From NCBI RefSeq assembly GCF_014982855.1, contig NZ_JADCKF010000016.1:1-64000 (forward strand): 64,000 nucleotides of DNA, given 5' to 3'. The DNA is from Pseudoflavonifractor gallinarum. Lineage in GTDB: Bacteria; Bacillota; Clostridia; Oscillospirales; Oscillospiraceae. The first letter of the stretch is position 1, and every line of letters begins with the position of its first letter. Of this stretch, positions 61,487 to 64,000 are shown one piece after another. A model generated the notes under the pieces. The model did not search any database and had not been told where the DNA came from. It worked only from the letters and a program-made list of their open reading frames with translations. The position numbers and the translations under genes were made by a program.

Positions 61487-62292
61487 TTCTATTGCAATAT
61501 TTTCGGGAATTTTGTTCAGATGTATTTGAACGACGCAGGATGATCTGGGATATTGCTGTAAATGATTTTAAGGCCAGATTTTCGAACTCTGTGTTTGGTG
61601 CGTTTTGGGCATTTGTGCAACCGCTTGTTTCCATATTGGTATACTGGTTTGTATTTGAGGTTGGATTCAAGAATCCGCCTGTGGACAATGTTCCCTTTAT
61701 CTTGTGGTTTACACCGGCATATATAAGTTGGATCTATTTTTCCGAAACTGTCATATATTCAAGCGCCTGCTTGGCGGAATACTCCTATCTGGTGAAGAAG
61801 ATGAATTTCCGAACAAGCGTATTGCCGGTTGTGAAAGTCCTGTCTGGATTGTTTTTGCACCTGTTTTTCCTGGTGTTTTTATTTTTGATGAACATTTTGT
61901 ATGGAAATCCGGTGCGGCTCATCTGGCTCCAGAGCTTGTACTATATGTTTGCGATGTGCGTACTCACGCTGGGACTGGGTTTTTTGACATCGAGCATTAC
62001 CCTGTTCTTTCGGGATATGACACAAATCGTGCAGGTCGTACTGCAGGTTGGTTTTTGGCTTACCCCCATTTTCTACAGTGAAGATAACATTCCTCGCGCC
62101 CTGATGATGATTTTAAAATTGAATCCAATGTTTTATATTACCAGAGGATATCGGGACTCCTTTATCTATGGCGTGCCATTTTATCAGAGAATAGGGACAA
62201 GTCTTTACTTCTGGATTGTGACAGGGATAATTTTCTTGGCGGGAGCCCTGATGTTCCGCAAGATGAGACCTCATTTTGCGGATGTAATATAG
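61483..62292 (+). CDS. Polysaccharide ABC exporter permease, Wzm type
   Basis: The 269-residue ABC-2 membrane protein has about six helices, an amphipathic N-terminal region (LLQYFREFCSDVFERRRMIWD), the helix SNSVFGAFWAFVQPLVSILV and FTPAYISWIYFSETVIYS and the late motif NPMFYITRGYRDS. It forms the channel with the ATPase downstream and exports undecaprenyl-linked glycan. ATG at 61483 overlaps the rmlD stop. Confidence 0.93.
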   Translation: MILLQYFREFCSDVFERRRMIWDIAVNDFKARFSNSVFGAFWAFVQPLVSILVYWFVFEVGFKNPPVDNVPFILWFTPAYISWIYFSETVIYSSACLAEYSYLVKKMNFRTSVLPVVKVLSGLFLHLFFLVFLFLMNILYGNPVRLIWLQSLYYMFAMCVLTLGLGFLTSSITLFFRDMTQIVQVVLQVGFWLTPIFYSEDNIPRALMMILKLNPMFYITRGYRDSFIYGVPFYQRIGTSLYFWIVTGIIFLAGALMFRKMRPHFADVI

Positions 62293-62301
62293 GAGTTTGG
62301 C

Positions 62302-63582
62302 ATGGAAGAAATGACATGTATGATCCAATGCGAAAATATAACGAAAAAGTATGCACTGTATTCACGGAAAGTTGACAGACTTCTTGAGGCAATGAGACCG
62401 GGAGGGCGTTCTTACCATAAAGATTTTTATGCGCTGCAAGGAATTACCTTCTCCATGCACAAAGGGGAATGTGTTGGTATAGTTGGAAAGAACGGCTCTG
62501 GAAAATCCACACTGCTGAAGATATTAACCGGTGTTTTGACCCCTACGGAAGGATCTGTCCATGTTCAAGGAAGAGTTTCCGCGTTGCTGGAGCTGGGTGC
62601 GGGATTTAATCCAGAGTATACTGGATATGAAAATATATATTTAAACGGATCGATTATGGGGTACAGCCGGGAGGAAATGCAGCGCAAACTCCCGGAAATT
62701 ATTGAGTTTGCCGATATCGGAGATTTTATAAATCAGCCGGTCAAAATTTACTCTTCGGGTATGTTTGTCCGGCTTGCATTTGCCGTGGCAATCAGTGTGG
62801 ATCCGGAAATTTTGATTATCGATGAGGCCCTTGCTGTAGGAGATGTCTTTTTCCAATTAAAGTGCTATAAAAAAATTGAGGATTTCAAAAAACAGGGAAA
62901 GACGATTTTATTCGTCAGCCACGATCAGTCAAGCATCATTAAGTATTGCGACAGAGCGATTTTACTGGATAAGGGCCGTATGGTCTGTGATGGCGCACCC
63001 AAAGAGGTTATTGACGAATACAAGCAGATTCTGGCGGTTGAAAAGCAGCAAAACCAACCCCATTCTGAGGAGGCAATGCCGGAAGAAGAGCGGGAATCTA
63101 TCTGCTGGAAGACACAATACGCTTTGAATGAGAAAATATTGGAGTATGGTGACCGGCAAGCAGAAATTACGGATTTCGGGATTTTTGATGAAAGTGGAAA
63201 CTTGGCCACCATTTATAACAGAAACAGCGTGTATACAATTAAAATGAAGGTGCTCTTCCACGCTGAGATTCAAAACCCGATTTATGCGATTACCTTCAAA
63301 GATATGTCTGGGCTGGAGGTTGCCGGAACAAATACCATGCAGGAAAATGTCGATACCGGGACCGTAAAGCCGGGCCAGACGGTGACCGTTTCCTTTCAAC
63401 AGAAGTTTCCATTTCAGAATTATCCTCTTTTTCTATCTCTTGGGTGTACAAAATTTGACGGGCAGGGCGAACTGCGTGTATTGCACCGTTTGTATGATGT
63501 CCTTTGCATACAAACACTCGGAGCAAAAATAACCAATGGTTTTTTTGACATTGATTCAAAGGTAAGGATTGCGCAGCAGTAA
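62302..63582 (+). CDS. Polysaccharide ABC exporter ATPase with C-terminal glycan-binding domain, Wzt type
   Basis: The 426-residue protein has an N-terminal ATPase (Walker A GIVGKNGSGKSTLLK, signature YSSGMFVRLAFAVAI, Walker B ILIIDEALAVGD) and, after about residue 245, a C-terminal beta-sandwich of about 160 residues (EITDFGIFDESGNLATIYNR, NYPLFLSLGCTKFDG). In E. coli O9a-type systems this domain binds the finished end of the O-polysaccharide and gates export, so the glycan here may also be terminated by a cap. The methyltransferase gene next downstream could add it. Confidence 0.93.
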   Translation: MEEMTCMIQCENITKKYALYSRKVDRLLEAMRPGGRSYHKDFYALQGITFSMHKGECVGIVGKNGSGKSTLLKILTGVLTPTEGSVHVQGRVSALLELGAGFNPEYTGYENIYLNGSIMGYSREEMQRKLPEIIEFADIGDFINQPVKIYSSGMFVRLAFAVAISVDPEILIIDEALAVGDVFFQLKCYKKIEDFKKQGKTILFVSHDQSSIIKYCDRAILLDKGRMVCDGAPKEVIDEYKQILAVEKQQNQPHSEEAMPEEERESICWKTQYALNEKILEYGDRQAEITDFGIFDESGNLATIYNRNSVYTIKMKVLFHAEIQNPIYAITFKDMSGLEVAGTNTMQENVDTGTVKPGQTVTVSFQQKFPFQNYPLFLSLGCTKFDGQGELRVLHRLYDVLCIQTLGAKITNGFFDIDSKVRIAQQ

Positions 63583-63593
63583 GGAGAAAAGCT

Positions 63594-64000
63594 ATGGCGG
63601 TTTTCAATACGAAATATTATCAGAGCCAGGAAGACGCCCTCTATTCTGATGGCGATATTGAAGATGAGATCTATACACGTGTTTGCAAGCGTGATGAGAC
63701 GCTTGGTATGGATCCCCGCTGGGCTGTATTTTATCACTTTTCTCCACAACGAGAGAACATATTGAACTGGTACCCGTTTGAGTCTAACAGTACCATTCTG
63801 GAGATTGGAGCTGGCTGTGGCGCGCTGACCGGACTATTGATCCGGCGGGGGAAACATGTGACCTCATGCGAATTAACCATGCGAAGAGCCAAGATCCTTT
63901 TTCAACGCTACGTGGATGCGGACAACCTGGAAGTCATTGTCGGAAATGTACTGCGTGTGGAGTTTGAAAAGCGCTTTGACTATGTGATCATCAATGGTGT
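63594..64000 (+). CDS. SAM-dependent methyltransferase, partial (runs off the window)
   Basis: The frame opens at ATG 63594, with AAGGAG 6 bases upstream and 11 bases after the Wzt-like stop, and has no stop before the window ends (135 codons). It has STILEIGAGCGALTGLLIRR, a class I methyltransferase motif I, then an acidic site ending strand 2 (TSCEL), and VIVGNVLRVEF...FDYVIINGV (motifs II-III). It probably modifies the glycan, possibly as a chain terminator, given that capping methylation is used with Wzt-type domains elsewhere. Confidence 0.85.
   Translation, partial: MAVFNTKYYQSQEDALYSDGDIEDEIYTRVCKRDETLGMDPRWAVFYHFSPQRENILNWYPFESNSTILEIGAGCGALTGLLIRRGKHVTSCELTMRRAKILFQRYVDADNLEVIVGNVLRVEFEKRFDYVIING

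Overview
The window looks like chromosome of a moderately GC-rich, anaerobic Gram-positive of the class Clostridia, probably a gut Oscillospiraceae-type organism. Supporting signs are a WalRK/YycH/YycI-type regulatory locus, a MecA-like adaptor, SLH-anchored surface proteins, lipoprotein ABC receptors, a T-box leader, strong AGGAGG ribosome sites, and frequent GTG or TTG starts. Genus cannot be fixed from the sequence alone.

Layout. 0.1-14.5 kb is conserved backbone: tmRNA (ssrA), a cyclophilin and smpB (trans-translation), a MecA-like protein, a Nudix hydrolase, walR-walK-yycH-yycI, then a leftward operon for a MacAB-type export system (adaptor, ATPase, FtsX-like permease) with an SLH surface protein at its end. 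At 14.5 kb a polysaccharide deacetylase gene stops abruptly at Trp-Gly. Its next codons (Asn-Glu-Asp...) resume 41.9 kb away at 56.59 kb on the same strand, and both junctions carry the same 12-base sequence in inverted orientation. I therefore read about 14.67-56.59 kb as a putative inserted island.

Inside the putative island: 14.8-19.8 kb, a sugar-acid cassette (GntR regulator, RraA-like protein, GntP permease, IlvD/Edd dehydratase); 20.1-31.6 kb, a long rightward operon with a nucleoside-type ABC importer, RibD-C-like reductase, iron-sulfur flavoprotein, amidohydrolase, UbiD, UbiX and an unusual regulator; 31.7-38.2 kb, an M42 peptidase plus oligopeptide ABC importer; 38.6-42.2 kb, a nucleobase permease and deaminase controlled by a divergent TetR; 42.3-44.5 kb, an SLH-anchored 5'-nucleotidase; 44.6-46.2 kb, a stand-alone trpB behind a tryptophan T-box; 46.3-48.0 kb, a large serine recombinase preceded by a 39-residue protein; 48.2-55.0 kb, a probable molybdate/tungstate module (FecBCD-type importer, MoeA, methyltransferase, MobA-like/ModE-like fusion) and a HAD protein; 55.3-56.4 kb, an exported metallo-beta-lactamase-fold protein. 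There are no conjugation, replication or phage genes.

57.0-64.0 kb is a surface polysaccharide operon: the full dTDP-L-rhamnose pathway (rmlA, rmlC, rmlB, rmlD), a family-2 glycosyltransferase, an ABC polysaccharide exporter (Wzm/Wzt type) and a methyltransferase cut by the window edge. It implies a rhamnose-containing glycan made inside the cell and exported by the ABC route.
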